Assembly: GCF_029892155.1 (NCBI RefSeq)
Contig: NZ_JARZAG010000005.1
Coordinates: 248,001-312,000 of the forward strand
From: Kitasatospora sp. GAS204B
Lineage (GTDB): Bacteria; Actinomycetota; Actinomycetes; Streptomycetales; Streptomycetaceae
Length of the DNA: 64,000 bases
Reading direction: 5' to 3'
Shown here: one piece after another, positions 18,668 to 28,409 of the stretch
Position numbering within the stretch: the first letter of the stretch is position 1
Layout of the letters: each line of letters starts with the position of its first letter
The notes under the pieces: generated by a model
Told to the model about the DNA's origin: nothing
Seen by the model: only the letters and a program-made list of their open reading frames with translations
Database searches by the model: none
Position numbers and translations under genes: made by a program

Positions 18668-20284
18668 TCAGCCGCGGCTGAGCTCGGAGAACCGGATCAG
18701 GGAGGTGGAGTCCACGGCGGCCTCCACGCCGTTGATGTCCTCGCGTGCGGTGTAGAGCGCCTTGCTCTGCACCAGCGGGACCATCGGGACGTCGACGGCC
18801 AGCTGGTTCTGGATGGTGCCGAAGGTGCCGGCGGACTGCAGGCGGTCGGCCTGGCGCTGGGTCTGCGGGAGCAGCTGCTGGCTGATCACCGGGTCGTCGA
18901 AGCCGTTGTGGAAGGATCCACCGTCGACCACCAGCGGCGCCACGAAGTCCTCGGCGTCCGGGTAGTCGGCGCTCCAGCCGGTGGTGTAGGCCTGGTAGCT
19001 GCCCTGTGCCCAGGCCTTGCGGTAGACGCTCCAGTCGGCCACCTGCTGGGTGGTGACCTGGAACAGCCCGCCGGCCTCCAGCTGCTTCTTCAGTGCCGCG
19101 GCCTCGGCGCCCGAGGCGGCGGCACCGGTCCAGGCGAGGTTGAACTTGACCGGCGTGGCGATCTTCGCGGTTGCCAGGATCGCCTTGGCCTTGGCCGCGT
19201 CCGGCTGACCGTACTTGTCGAAGAAGGCGGTGTTGTGCCCGGCGACGCCCTGCGGGACGACCGAGTAGAGCGGCTGCACGGTGTTCGAGAAGACCTGGCT
19301 GCTGAGCTGGTCGCGGTCGACCAGCTGGGCGGCGGCCTGGCGCACCGCCTGCTGACTCAGCGTCTGGTCCTTGGTGTTGAAGACCAGGAAGCCGGAGTCG
19401 CTGCCGTCCACCTCGGTGACCTTGAGGGTGCCCTTGCCGGCCGTCTGGTCGGCCTGCAGCTGGGCGGCCACCTTCGGGTCCAGGCTGTTGTCGGCCAGGT
19501 CGACCTGGCCGCTGTCCAGCGCGCTCTTCAGCTGGTCGGGCTGGGTGAAGAAGCGGACCGCGATCTTCGAGGTCTTCGCCTTCTCGTCGCCCTGGTACTT
19601 GCCGTTGGCCGACAGGCTGACCTTGGCGGGGGTCTTGGTGCCGTCCGAGGCGGTGGTCTCGTCCACCGAGTCGATCTTGTACGGCCCCGAACCGATCAGC
19701 TGGTCGTTGGCCAGCTCCTTGTCGGCCGGGAAGACGCTGTGGTCCACGATCGAGCCGGCGCCGCTGGCCAGCTTGTCCGGCAGCACCGCGTCGGGCTGGG
19801 TCAGGTGGAAGACCACGTCGCTGTCGCCCTGCGCCTCGACCGACTTGACGGTGTCGAGGAGCGAGGCGGGACCGTTCGGGTCGGCGATCTTCTTCATCCG
19901 GTTCACCGAGAAGACCACGTCCTGCGCGGTCAGCGGGTGGCCGTTGGAGAAGGTCAGGCCCTGGCGCAGGGTGCAGTGGTAGGTCATCGCGTCAGAGCTG
20001 AACTCGCAGGACTGCGCGGCGTCGGGCTGCGGCGTGGTGGCGCCGACCGGGAACCGGAGCAGCCCCTGGAAGGTGTTCTCCAGGATCAGCCAGGAGCCGA
20101 TGTCGTAGGCACCGGCCGGGTCGAGCACGGTGGTGCTGTTGACGGTGCCCAGGGTGATCGGGCTGCTGCTGCCGCCACCCGCGATGGACTTGACCGAGCC
20201 GCAGCCGGCCAGCGAAGTGGCGACCAGGGCCGCACACCCCAGGGTCGCGATGCGCCCGGGCACGCGTCGTATGGCTGAAGTCAT
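18668..20284 (-). CDS. ABC transporter substrate-binding lipoprotein, family 5
   Basis: 538 aa. Signal peptide with lipobox SLAGC (Cys28), then an extracellular peptide/nickel-type (SBP_bac_5) binding protein: ILENTFQGLLRFP, LTFSNGHPLTAQDVVFSVNRM and GSGPYKID are characteristic. Likely ligand is a di- or oligopeptide. No permease or ATPase genes are adjacent, so it is an orphan binding protein. Confidence 0.92.
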   Translation of the reverse strand: MTSAIRRVPGRIATLGCAALVATSLAGCGSVKSIAGGGSSSPITLGTVNSTTVLDPAGAYDIGSWLILENTFQGLLRFPVGATTPQPDAAQSCEFSSDAMTYHCTLRQGLTFSNGHPLTAQDVVFSVNRMKKIADPNGPASLLDTVKSVEAQGDSDVVFHLTQPDAVLPDKLASGAGSIVDHSVFPADKELANDQLIGSGPYKIDSVDETTASDGTKTPAKVSLSANGKYQGDEKAKTSKIAVRFFTQPDQLKSALDSGQVDLADNSLDPKVAAQLQADQTAGKGTLKVTEVDGSDSGFLVFNTKDQTLSQQAVRQAAAQLVDRDQLSSQVFSNTVQPLYSVVPQGVAGHNTAFFDKYGQPDAAKAKAILATAKIATPVKFNLAWTGAAASGAEAAALKKQLEAGGLFQVTTQQVADWSVYRKAWAQGSYQAYTTGWSADYPDAEDFVAPLVVDGGSFHNGFDDPVISQQLLPQTQRQADRLQSAGTFGTIQNQLAVDVPMVPLVQSKALYTAREDINGVEAAVDSTSLIRFSELSRG

Positions 20285-20586
20285 GCGTTCCTTCTCCGTG
20301 CAGGCCGGCCGTGGGGACCGGTGGGCAGGCCGCTGGACGGCCCCGGATCAGGGATTCGCGCCGCACGCTCTGCCCAAGGCGTGTCGGGATAGACCGCGCC
20401 AGCCTGCCATATCCCGCAGGTCGCGCTCACCGCCGCCGGGGAACGGGGTATGCGAAGGACGTGCGCAGAGCCGACGAGTTGTCAGCCGATGTCCGGTTTC
20501 GCCCTACCAGGCCGGGCCGACTCGCGGCCCGGCGGGCGGGAAAAGGAGACGAGCGTCACATTCGGGCGGCGAAATCACAGGTGGTA
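20285..20586. other. Intergenic region upstream of ABC binding protein
   Basis: About 300 bases without a convincing gene. It holds the leader of the ABC binding-protein gene and a 9-bp GC hairpin (GCCGGGCCG/CGGCCCGGC, 20511-20533) suited to terminate the HAD gene on the minus strand. CAGGTG-N6-CACCTG at 20578-20595 overlaps the HAD stop. Confidence 0.5.
20511..20533 (-). terminator. Hairpin after HAD hydrolase
   Basis: 9-bp perfect GC stem with a 5-base loop, about 55 bases downstream of the HAD stop. Confidence 0.5.
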
Positions 20587-21291
20587 TCACACCTGGGCGG
20601 CGACCGCCGAGCGCAGCAGGTCCAGGTCGAGTTCGGCCAGCGAGCGCAGCACAACGCGCCCGGGAGCGGCGGCGATCGGCGCCACCGAAGGCACCGCGAT
20701 CACCGGACAGCCGGCCGCCTCGCCGGCCTGGACGCCCAGCGGCGCGTCCTCGATCACCACGCAGCGGGCCGGTGTGGCGCCGAAGCGGGCGACCGCGGCC
20801 AGGTACGGGTCGGGGTGCGGCTTGGTGCGGGTCACCTCGTCACCGGCCACCGAGAAGGCGAACGGGTGGTCCCCGAGGTTCTTCAGGACCAGGTCGATGA
20901 TCCGCCGGTGCGAGGCGGAGACCAGCGCGGCCGGGATCCGGTGCTCGGCGAGCAGCGCCAGCAGCTCGGCGGCGCCGGGCATCAGCGGCGCGCCACCGTC
21001 CAGCAGTTCGACGAAACGCTCGTTGATCCCGACGGCCAGCTCGGCCGGGCTCACCTCCAGGCCGGTGACGCCGAGCAGGTAGTCGATCACCCGGGTCATC
21101 GGACCGCCGACCACGTGGGCCCGGTGCGAGTCGTCCAGCGGGTGGCCGAGTTCGGCGAAGAGCGAGGCCTCGGCCTGCCACCAGTACTGCTCGCTGTCGA
21201 TCAGCGTGCCGTCCATGTCCACCAGCACCGCCTGCGGGTCCGGGCCGCCGAGCGCGTCGAGCTGCACGGCTGCGGTGTCGACAGTGGTCAT
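20587..21291 (-). CDS. HAD-superfamily phosphatase, beta-phosphoglucomutase-like
   Basis: 234 aa from the ATG at 21291 (AAGGAG upstream). HAD motif I DMDGTLIDS (Asp25, Asp27), a helical cap domain (about 40-110), motif II VSAS, motif III Lys (RTKPHPDPYL) and motif IV VIEDAPLGVQAG. Hydrolyses or isomerises a small sugar phosphate; substrate unknown. It follows metH after a 9-bp hairpin. Confidence 0.9.
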   Translation of the reverse strand: MTTVDTAAVQLDALGGPDPQAVLVDMDGTLIDSEQYWWQAEASLFAELGHPLDDSHRAHVVGGPMTRVIDYLLGVTGLEVSPAELAVGINERFVELLDGGAPLMPGAAELLALLAEHRIPAALVSASHRRIIDLVLKNLGDHPFAFSVAGDEVTRTKPHPDPYLAAVARFGATPARCVVIEDAPLGVQAGEAAGCPVIAVPSVAPIAAAPGRVVLRSLAELDLDLLRSAVAAQV

Positions 21292-21312
21292 GCGGCACGC
21301 TCCTTCGCTGTT

Positions 21313-21339
21313 CGACCCCGCCCCTGCGGAGCGGGGTCG
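21313..21339 (-). terminator. Hairpin between metH and HAD gene
   Basis: CGACCCCGC and GCGGGGTCG pair across a 9-base loop, between the metH stop (21383) and the HAD start (21291). Probably attenuates or ends metH transcription. Confidence 0.55.
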
Positions 21340-21382
21340 TCCAGGATACGCGCCCGGACACGAACGGCACGCGACCAAGGCG

Positions 21383-24300
21383 TTACCGCGCGTTGAAGTA
21401 CTTCGCCTCGGGGTGGTGGATCACGATGGCGTCGGTGGACTGCTCGGGGTGGAGCTGGAACTCCTCGGAGAGCACCACGCCGATCCGCTCCGGCTTGAGC
21501 AGCTCGGCGATCTTGGCGCGGTCCTCCAGCTCGGGGCAGGCACCGTAGCCGAGCGAGAAGCGGGCGCCGCGGTACTTGAGCGCGAACATGTCCCGGACGT
21601 CCTGCGGGTCCTCGTCGCCGAAGCCCAGCTCGAAGCGGACCCGGGCGTGCCAGAACTCGGCCAGCGCCTCGGCCAGTTGCACCGACAGGCCGTGCAGCTC
21701 CAGGTAGTCGCGGTAGGCGTTGGCCTGGAACAGCTCGTTCGCGGCCTCGGAGACCCGGTTGCCCATGGTGACCACCTGCAGGCCGAGCACGTCGCGCTCG
21801 CCGCTCTCCTCCGGACGGAAGAAGTCCGCCAGGCACAGGCGGCGGCCGCGCCGCTGGCGCGGGAAGGTGAACCGGGTGCGCTCGGTGCCGTCCTGGTGGT
21901 AGACGATCAGGTCGTCGCCCTTGGAGTTGGCCGGGTAGTAGCCGTAGATCACGGCCGGCTCCAACCAGCCCTCGGTCTGCAGCCGGTCCAGCCACATCCG
22001 CAGCCGCGGCCGGCCCTCGGTCTCCACCAGCTCCTCGTAGGACGGTCCCTGGCCGGTGCGCGCCGCCTTCAGACCCCACTGGCCCTTGAACAGCGCGTCC
22101 TCGTCCAGCCAGGAGGCGTAGTCGGCGAACGGGATGCCCTTGACGATCCGGTCGCCCCAGAACGGCGGGGTGGGCAGCCGGTTGTCCACCGCGACGTCCG
22201 AGCGGATCTGGCCGAGGTTCGGCTCCTGCTCCTCCTCGACCACCTCGGTGCGGGCGTGCCGGCGCTGGCGCAGCTCGGGCAGGGCCGCGCCCGGCACCCC
22301 GCGCTTGACGCCGATCAGCGCGTCCATCAGCTTGAGGCCCTCGAAGGCGTCCCGGGCGTAGCGGACCTCGCCCTCGTAGATGGCGTGCAGGTCCTGCTCG
22401 ACGTAGGCCCGGGTGAGCGCGGCGCCGCCGAGGATCACCGGGAAGTCGGCGGCCAGCTTGCGCTGGTTCAGCTCCTCCAGGTTCTCCTTCATGATCACGG
22501 TGGACTTGACCAGCAGGCCCGACATGCCGATCACGTCCGCCCGGTGCTCCTGGGCGGCCTCCAGGATCGCCGAGACGGGCTGCTTGATGCCCAGGTTGAC
22601 CACGGTGTAGCCGTTGTTGGACAGGATGATGTCCACCAGGTTCTTGCCGATGTCGTGCACGTCGCCCTTGACGGTGGCCAGCACGATGGTGCCCTTGCCC
22701 TCGTCGTCGGACTTCTCCATGTGCGGCTCCAGGTACGCCACCGCACCCTTCATCACCTCGGCGGACTGCAGGACGAAGGGCAGTTGCATCTGGCCGGAGC
22801 CGAACAGCTCGCCGACCACCTTCATGCCGTCCAGCAGCGTCTCGTTGACGATCGCCAGTGCCGGACGCTCGGTGAGCGCCTCGTCCAGGTCGGCCTCCAG
22901 GCCCTTGCGCTCGCCGTCGATGATCCGGCGCTTGAGCCGCTCCTCCAGCGGCAGCGCCGCCAGCTCCTCGGCCTTGGACGCGGCGCTGGAGGCGGCCGAG
23001 ACGCCCTGGAAGATCTCGAGCAGCTTCTGCAGCGGGTCGTAGGCCGGTTCGTCCCCGTGCTCGGGGCGGCGCCGGTCGTAGACCAGGTCGAGCGCGACCT
23101 GGCGCTGCTCCTCGGGGATCCGCGCGATCGGCAGGATCTTGGCGGCGTGCACGATCGCCGAGTCCAGACCGGCTTCGACGCACTCGTGCAGGAAGACCGA
23201 GTTGATCACCTGACGGGCCGCCGGCGAGAGGCCGAAGGAGATGTTGGACAGGCCCAGCGTGGTCTGCACGTCCGGGTGACGGCGCTTCAGCTCGCGGATC
23301 GCCTCGATGGTCTCGATGCCGTCGCGGCGCGACTCCTCCTGCCCGGTGCCCAGGGTGAAGGCCAGGCAGTCCACCAGGATGTCGCTCTCGGCGATGCCGT
23401 ACTCGCGGCCCAACTGCTCGATCAGCCGCTCGGCGATGGCGACCTTGGTCTCGGCGGTGCGGGCCTGACCGCTCTCGTCGATGGTCAGCGCGATCAGCGC
23501 CGCGCCGTGCTCGCGAGCCAGCGCCGCGACCTTGCCGAACCGGGTGTCGGGACCGTCGCCGTCCTCGTAGTTGACCGAGTTGAGCACCGCGCGCCCGCCC
23601 AGCAGCTCCAGGCCCGCGCGCAGCACCTGCGGCTCGGTGGAGTCCAGCACGATCGGCAGGGTGGAGGCCGTCGCGAGGCGGCCGGCGATCTCCTTCATGT
23701 CCGCTACGCCGTCGCGGCCCACGTAGTCCACGCACAGGTCCAGCAGGTGCGCGCCCTCGCGGATCTGCTCGCGGGCGATCTCCACGCAGGCCTGCCAGTC
23801 GCCGGCCAGCATCGACTCGCGGAACTTCTTCGAGCCGTTCGCGTTGGTCCGCTCGCCGATCGCCAGGTAGGAGGTGTCCTGGCGGAACGGGACCGCCTGG
23901 TAGAGCGAGGCGGCGGCCGGCTCGGGGCGCGGGTGGCGCTCGGCCAGCGGGCGGCCCTGGACCCGCTCGACCACCTGGCGCAGGTGCTCGGGTGTGGTGC
24001 CGCAGCAGCCGCCGACCAGCGACAGGCCGTACTCGCGGGTGAAGGTGTCGTGCGCGTCCGCCAGCTCGGCGGGGCTCAGCGGGTAGTGCGCACCGTCCTT
24101 GCCGAGCACCGGCAGACCGGCGTTCGGCATGCAGGAGAGCCCGATCCGGGCGTTCTTGGCCAGGTAGCGCAGGTGCTCGCTCATCTCGGCCGGGCCGGTG
24201 GCACAGTTCAGGCCGATGTAGTCGAGGGACAGCGGCTCCAACGCGGTCAGCGCGGCCCCGATCTCCGAGCCCAGCAGCATGGTGCCGGTGGTCTCGACCG

Positions 24301-24916
24301 TCACCTGGGCCAGCACCACCAGGTCGAGGCCGGCCTCGGCCAGCGCGTCCTTGCAGCCCAGCACCGCCGCCTTGGTCTGCAGCAGGTCCTGGCTGGTCTC
24401 CACCAGCAGCGCGTCCGCGCCGCCCGCGATCAGGCCGGCCGCGTTCTGCTTGAAGCCCTCGCGGACCAGGTCGAAGGTGGTGTGACCCAGCGTCGGCAGC
24501 TTGGTGCCCGGGCCGATCGAACCGAGCACCCAGCGGGTGCGGCCGTCCTCGTAGGAGTCGGCCACCTCGCGGGCGATCCGGGCGCCGGCCTCGGACAGCT
24601 CGAAGATCCGCTCGGGAATGTCGTACTCCCCCAGCGCCGTGAGGTTCGCGCCGAAGGTGTTGGTCTCCACGCAGTCCACGCCGACCGAGAAGTACGCCTG
24701 GTGCACCCCGCGCACGATGTCGGGACGGGTCACGTTCAGGACCTCGTTGCAGCCTTCCAGGTCCTGGAAGTCCTCGAGCGTCGGATTCTGTGCCTGCAGC
24801 ATCGTCCCCATCGCGCCGTCGGCGACGACGACCCGGCTGGCGAGGGCCTCGCGCAGCGCGGTGGCGCGGGCCTGGTGGACGGCGGTCTGGGTGCCTGCGG
24901 GGACACTGGTGGCCAT
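21383..24916 (-). CDS. metH: Cobalamin-dependent methionine synthase MetH
   Basis: 1177 aa from the ATG at 24916 (GGGAG eight bases before). Transfers methyl from 5-methyl-THF to homocysteine via methylcobalamin. Order: homocysteine domain (about 25-325) with zinc cysteines (LNCATGP and GGCCGTTPEH), pterin domain (about 350-610), B12 cap (about 640-745), B12-binding Rossmann domain with GDVHDIGKN (DxHxxG, about 751-759), SAM-dependent reactivation domain (about 920-1170; HPEAKYFNAR end). Full length. The 144-bp leader was checked for B12, SAM and SAH riboswitch motifs; none recognised. Confidence 0.97.
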   Translation of the reverse strand: MATSVPAGTQTAVHQARATALREALASRVVVADGAMGTMLQAQNPTLEDFQDLEGCNEVLNVTRPDIVRGVHQAYFSVGVDCVETNTFGANLTALGEYDIPERIFELSEAGARIAREVADSYEDGRTRWVLGSIGPGTKLPTLGHTTFDLVREGFKQNAAGLIAGGADALLVETSQDLLQTKAAVLGCKDALAEAGLDLVVLAQVTVETTGTMLLGSEIGAALTALEPLSLDYIGLNCATGPAEMSEHLRYLAKNARIGLSCMPNAGLPVLGKDGAHYPLSPAELADAHDTFTREYGLSLVGGCCGTTPEHLRQVVERVQGRPLAERHPRPEPAAASLYQAVPFRQDTSYLAIGERTNANGSKKFRESMLAGDWQACVEIAREQIREGAHLLDLCVDYVGRDGVADMKEIAGRLATASTLPIVLDSTEPQVLRAGLELLGGRAVLNSVNYEDGDGPDTRFGKVAALAREHGAALIALTIDESGQARTAETKVAIAERLIEQLGREYGIAESDILVDCLAFTLGTGQEESRRDGIETIEAIRELKRRHPDVQTTLGLSNISFGLSPAARQVINSVFLHECVEAGLDSAIVHAAKILPIARIPEEQRQVALDLVYDRRRPEHGDEPAYDPLQKLLEIFQGVSAASSAASKAEELAALPLEERLKRRIIDGERKGLEADLDEALTERPALAIVNETLLDGMKVVGELFGSGQMQLPFVLQSAEVMKGAVAYLEPHMEKSDDEGKGTIVLATVKGDVHDIGKNLVDIILSNNGYTVVNLGIKQPVSAILEAAQEHRADVIGMSGLLVKSTVIMKENLEELNQRKLAADFPVILGGAALTRAYVEQDLHAIYEGEVRYARDAFEGLKLMDALIGVKRGVPGAALPELRQRRHARTEVVEEEQEPNLGQIRSDVAVDNRLPTPPFWGDRIVKGIPFADYASWLDEDALFKGQWGLKAARTGQGPSYEELVETEGRPRLRMWLDRLQTEGWLEPAVIYGYYPANSKGDDLIVYHQDGTERTRFTFPRQRRGRRLCLADFFRPEESGERDVLGLQVVTMGNRVSEAANELFQANAYRDYLELHGLSVQLAEALAEFWHARVRFELGFGDEDPQDVRDMFALKYRGARFSLGYGACPELEDRAKIAELLKPERIGVVLSEEFQLHPEQSTDAIVIHHPEAKYFNAR

Positions 24917-25060
24917 GGGGCTACTCCCTGGATGCGACGGCTGTCGGCTATGCGCACCCTCCGGACGGGGGCGCACCCCGCCAGCGTATCCGGCCGGGCG
25001 CTCTGCGACGGAGACCATTCCGTATGGTGGGCCATCAGAGCTGACCCAGGGGCGGAATTC

Positions 25061-26173
25061 GTGGTCGAAGCGTGGCATTCGAGCAGGTGGCGGCAGGTCT
25101 CGGCGAGGTGGCGGCAGGTCCTGGCGGGCGGTGGGCGGCGGCTGCGGGCCGGGTGGCGGGGCTGGTCACGGCGACGGCCGATCGTCACGCTCACCGCGCT
25201 GGCGCTGGTGGCCCTGCTGGTGCTGCCACCGGCCGGGATCGCCACGGCGCTGCGGCTGGAGGCCGCCGGGACGCCCTCCGCGCTGGCCCGCACCCGGGGG
25301 CAGGACGCGGCCTGGCTCGGGCACGCCTGGGTGGACGGCCGCAAGGGCCCGGCTGACCTGGCCGGGCTGCCGCAGCTGATCCAGGGCGGCATCCGGGACC
25401 TGTTCGTACATGCCGGCCCGCTGAACGACGACGGCTCGCTGCCCGCCGACCGCTACCCGCAGGCCGGCGCCCTGCTCGCGGCGGTGCACCGCGAACTGCC
25501 CGGTGTGCGGGTGCAGGCCTGGCTGGGCGACCTGGTGGCACCGGAGGAGGTCGGGCTCCACTTGGACGACCCGGCGGTTCGCCGACGGATCACCGACTCG
25601 GCGGCGCAGGTGCTGGACGCGGGCTTCGACGGCGTGCACTTCGACCTGGAGCCGGTGCACTCGGGCGACGCCGGCTACCTCGCGCTGCTCGACCAGGTGC
25701 ACGCGCTGACCGCCGCGCGCGGCGTGCCGTTCTCGGTGGCCACCCCGCAGATCGATCCGCTACCGGGGCTGCACGCCGTGGCGGGCACCCTCACCGGGCA
25801 TCCCAAGTGGTGGTCGCAGGCCTACTTCGGGCAGGTGGCGCGGCGGGTCGACCAGGTGGCGGTGATGTCCTACGACACCGCGATGCCGCTGCCCTCGCTC
25901 TACACCGGCTACGTCGCGCAGCAGACCGCGCTGGCCTTGGAGGTCACCCCGGCCTCGGTCGACCTGCTGATGGGGCTGCCCGCCTACGACGCCGACCAGG
26001 TGGGCCACCGGGGCTCGGCCGAGACGGTGGCGGCGGCGGTGCGCGGGGTGCGCCTGGCGCTGGGGCGGCACGCGGCGGGGCGGCAGGCCTTCGGGGTGGC
26101 CGTCTACGCGGACTTCACGGCGACGGCGGCGGACTGGGCGACGTACCGGCGGGACTGGTGCGGGCTGGACTGA
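25061..26173 (+). CDS. Membrane-anchored GH18-like glycosidase protein
   Basis: 370 aa from GTG 25061 (GGGCGGA upstream), divergent from metH. Arg/Trp-rich N-terminus, a hydrophobic anchor (about 47-66, IVTLTALALVALLVLPPAG), then a TIM-barrel-like domain: GFDGVHFDLEPVHSGD resembles the DxxDxE strand of chitinase family 18 and VAVMSYDTAMP the following Tyr-Asp strand. Catalytic Glu is likely in FDLEP. Substrate unknown. Confidence 0.75.
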   Translation: MVEAWHSSRWRQVSARWRQVLAGGGRRLRAGWRGWSRRRPIVTLTALALVALLVLPPAGIATALRLEAAGTPSALARTRGQDAAWLGHAWVDGRKGPADLAGLPQLIQGGIRDLFVHAGPLNDDGSLPADRYPQAGALLAAVHRELPGVRVQAWLGDLVAPEEVGLHLDDPAVRRRITDSAAQVLDAGFDGVHFDLEPVHSGDAGYLALLDQVHALTAARGVPFSVATPQIDPLPGLHAVAGTLTGHPKWWSQAYFGQVARRVDQVAVMSYDTAMPLPSLYTGYVAQQTALALEVTPASVDLLMGLPAYDADQVGHRGSAETVAAAVRGVRLALGRHAAGRQAFGVAVYADFTATAADWATYRRDWCGLD

Positions 26174-26249
26174 CCGGGCGGTGAGCGGTGCGAGGGGAAC
26201 CGGTGCTGCCGAGCAGATCTGACGATCCGTCACCCGAGCGCGCAAGCCG

Positions 26250-26283
26250 GCCGCTGGGCCCCGACCTCCCGGGGCCCAGCGGC
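26250..26283. terminator. Bidirectional hairpin terminator
   Basis: 13-bp arms GCCGCTGGGCCCC / GGGGCCCAGCGGC with an 8-base loop between convergent genes ending at 26173 and 26296. Confidence 0.75.
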
Positions 26284-26295
26284 GGGCGGGGCGGC

Positions 26296-26922
26296 TCAGT
26301 TGAAGTCGAGCTCGCCGGTGCGGGTGCGCTTCAGCTCGAAGAACTTCGGGAAGCCGGCCAGCAGCCGGGCGCCGTCGAAGAGCTTGACCGCATCCTCGCC
26401 ACGCGGGATCGCGGTCAGCACCGGGCCGAAGAAGGCCACGCCGTCGATGTGGATGGTCGGGGTGCCGACGTCCTCGCCGACCGGGTCCATGCCCTCGTGG
26501 TGGCTGCGCCGCAGCGCCTCGTCCCACTCGGTGCTGGTCGCGGCCTCGGCCAGCTCGGCGGGCAGGCCGACGTCGGCCAGCGCCAGCGGGATGACCTCGG
26601 CGTAGTCCTTGTTGTCCTGGTTGTGGATCCGGGTGCCCAGCGCGGTGTAGAGCTCGCGCAGCACCTTGGGACCGTGCTGCTCGGCGGCGGCGATGCAGAC
26701 CCGGACCGGGCCCCACCCACGGTCGAGCATCTCCTTGTAGCGCTCAGGCAGGTCCTCGCGCCCGGCGTTGAGCACGGACAGGCTCATCACCTTGAAGTCA
26801 AGGTCCAGGTCACGCTGCTGCTCGACCTCCAGGATCCAGCGGGAGGTGATCCAGGCGAAGGGGCAGATCGGGTCGAAGTAGAAATCGACCTTCGTGGTCG
26901 TGTTCTGCTCGGAAGTCGTCAT
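26296..26922 (-). CDS. DsbA-family mycothiol-dependent nitroreductase-like (Rv2466c type)
   Basis: 208 aa. Thioredoxin-fold DsbA/FrnE-like oxidoreductase, strikingly similar to mycobacterial Rv2466c: [50 protein letters not shown]. Rv2466c has a CPWC redox centre; here it is DPICPFAW, so only the N-terminal Cys remains, implying a monothiol mechanism with mycothiol. ATG at 26922 chosen by alignment with that family; an ATG 11 bases upstream (26933) is out of frame or weaker. Fits an organism that carries mshC. Confidence 0.85.
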   Translation of the reverse strand: MTTSEQNTTTKVDFYFDPICPFAWITSRWILEVEQQRDLDLDFKVMSLSVLNAGREDLPERYKEMLDRGWGPVRVCIAAAEQHGPKVLRELYTALGTRIHNQDNKDYAEVIPLALADVGLPAELAEAATSTEWDEALRRSHHEGMDPVGEDVGTPTIHIDGVAFFGPVLTAIPRGEDAVKLFDGARLLAGFPKFFELKRTRTGELDFN

Positions 26923-27229
26923 GGGCCCAACCATAGGACGCCGCTCTGACACTCGGCAGACCCTTTCGCGATTGTCCGCCCGGCGGCCGCCGACTTCGTC
27001 GGGTACCCGGTCGGGCGGTCAGCCGGTGCGCTTTCTCCAGGTGGTCAACCGGGCGGCCGGCGCGCGCAGTTCGGTCCGCAGCTCGGCCGGGCGCGGCACC
27101 GTGTGGGGGCGGCCGGGGTGGGCCAGCTGGGTTCTCCGAGGGAACTCGCGAGGCCGACGCCATCCGGACGGGTTCCGTCCTGATTCGATCCTAGGGTCGG
27201 TGGTGAGCGACTTCGAGGAGGAGATTTCC
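26923..27229. other. Divergent intergenic region
   Basis: About 300 bases between divergent genes. No convincing coding sequence. TAGGGT at 27192-27197 is a candidate -10 for the hydrolase gene. Confidence 0.4.
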
Positions 27230-27970
27230 GTGAGCACGTTCGTTCTTGTTCCCGGGTACTGGCTGGGCGGCTGGGCCTGGGACCGGGTGACCGAGCCGCT
27301 GCGGGCGACCGGGCACGCGGTGCACGCCGTCACGCCGACCGGGCTCGGCGAGCGGGCCGACGAGGGCGGCCCTGAGGTCGACCTGGAGACCCACATCGGC
27401 GACCTGACCGACCTGATCACCGCCGCGGACCTGCACGAGGTGGTGCTGGTCGCGCACAGCGGCGCCGGCGCGCCGGTGACCGGGGCCGCAGACCGGGTGC
27501 CCGAGCGGATCCGGCGGGTGGTCTACCTGGACAGCGGCCCGCTCCCCGACGGGCTGGCGCCGCTCGACCAGCAGCCGCCCGAGCAGCGGGCGCGCATCGA
27601 GGCCGCGCTGGTGGACGGCTGGCGCTACCCGCTGCCGTCCTGGGAGCAGCTGGCGGCGAACGGCGTGAGCCTGACCGGACTCGACGAGGCGGAGCTGGCG
27701 CTGTTCCGCGAGCGGGCCACCGACCAGCCCGTGGGGACCCTTCGACAGGCACTCGAACTCACCGGCGCGGCAGCGGGGGTGCCCAAGACGCTGGTGAGCT
27801 GCTCGTACCCGCTGGACGCGGTGCGGGCGATGATCGCGCAGCGGCACCCGTGGTTCGCGGCGCTCGGCGGGCCGGAGTGGCAGCTGGCGGAACTGCCCAC
27901 CGGGCACTGGCCGATGTTCTCCGAGCCGGCGCAGACGGCTCGAGTGCTGGCGCGGGTGGCCGACGCCTGA
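27230..27970 (+). CDS. Alpha/beta hydrolase
   Basis: 246 aa from GTG 27230, preceded by GAGGAGGAG. Alpha/beta-hydrolase fold: oxyanion region VLVPGYWLGGW, nucleophile elbow VAHSGAGAP (Ser), and catalytic His in TGHWPMF near the C-terminus. Similar in outline to salicylate-esterase/hydroxynitrile-lyase-like (MenH/EstC) hydrolases. Substrate unknown. Confidence 0.88.
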   Translation: MSTFVLVPGYWLGGWAWDRVTEPLRATGHAVHAVTPTGLGERADEGGPEVDLETHIGDLTDLITAADLHEVVLVAHSGAGAPVTGAADRVPERIRRVVYLDSGPLPDGLAPLDQQPPEQRARIEAALVDGWRYPLPSWEQLAANGVSLTGLDEAELALFRERATDQPVGTLRQALELTGAAAGVPKTLVSCSYPLDAVRAMIAQRHPWFAALGGPEWQLAELPTGHWPMFSEPAQTARVLARVADA

Positions 27971-28007
27971 GGGAGCGTCACCGATCCTGGCTCGTCGTGC
28001 CGGACGC

Positions 28008-28409
28008 TCAGACCTGTGCGCGCCCTTTCTGACTGAGGAGTTGAGAGACGCGTTGAGGGGTGATGCCGAGAACCGCAGCGATCTCACGGCCGGACAGGCC
28101 GAGAGCCTTGAGCTGCGCCGCGATCGTGCGCCGCTTCTCACTCGCGCGCTGCTGCGCGGCGGTCGCCTCGTCGTCGGCCGCACGCAGGACGACGAGTTCA
28201 CCATCGACGCCGGCCCCGATCTCGGGCGTGACACGGACCTCGAAGGAGTCCTCGGGGATGTCCCGCTCCAGGGCGATGTAATCGCGAGCCATGTGCTCGG
28301 CGTCGAGCAGCGTGCGGGACTGCGTGACACCGACGCCGTCGATGTGCAGCTCCCAGCCGTGCCGCCACCGCTTGGCGACGACGGTGTACGAAGTCGGCTT
28401 CTCGGTCAC
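28008..28409 (-). CDS. hicB: HicB-like antitoxin with helix-turn-helix
   Basis: 133 aa. HicB-like fold (WRHGWELHIDGVGVTQS, DAEHMARDYIALE) followed by an HTH (LSGREIAAVLGITPQRVSQLL, about 103-124) for autorepression. GTG 28409 chosen: it overlaps the hicA TGA as GTGA and has AAGGGA eight bases before; ATG 28418 is the alternative, giving three more residues. Neutralises HicA. Confidence 0.82.
   Translation of the reverse strand: MTEKPTSYTVVAKRWRHGWELHIDGVGVTQSRTLLDAEHMARDYIALERDIPEDSFEVRVTPEIGAGVDGELVVLRAADDEATAAQQRASEKRRTIAAQLKALGLSGREIAAVLGITPQRVSQLLSQKGRAQV

Noticed and set aside
18668..20284. Complete ABC transporter operon
   Set aside because: Only the binding lipoprotein is present; no permease or ATPase genes lie on either side.
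24917..25060. B12, SAM or SAH riboswitch upstream of metH
   Set aside because: The conserved aptamer blocks are not present in the 144-bp leader.
21206..26173. 1655-codon plus-strand ORF
   Set aside because: Mostly the antisense shadow of metH in high-GC DNA; only its last ~370 codons (from 25061) are a real gene.
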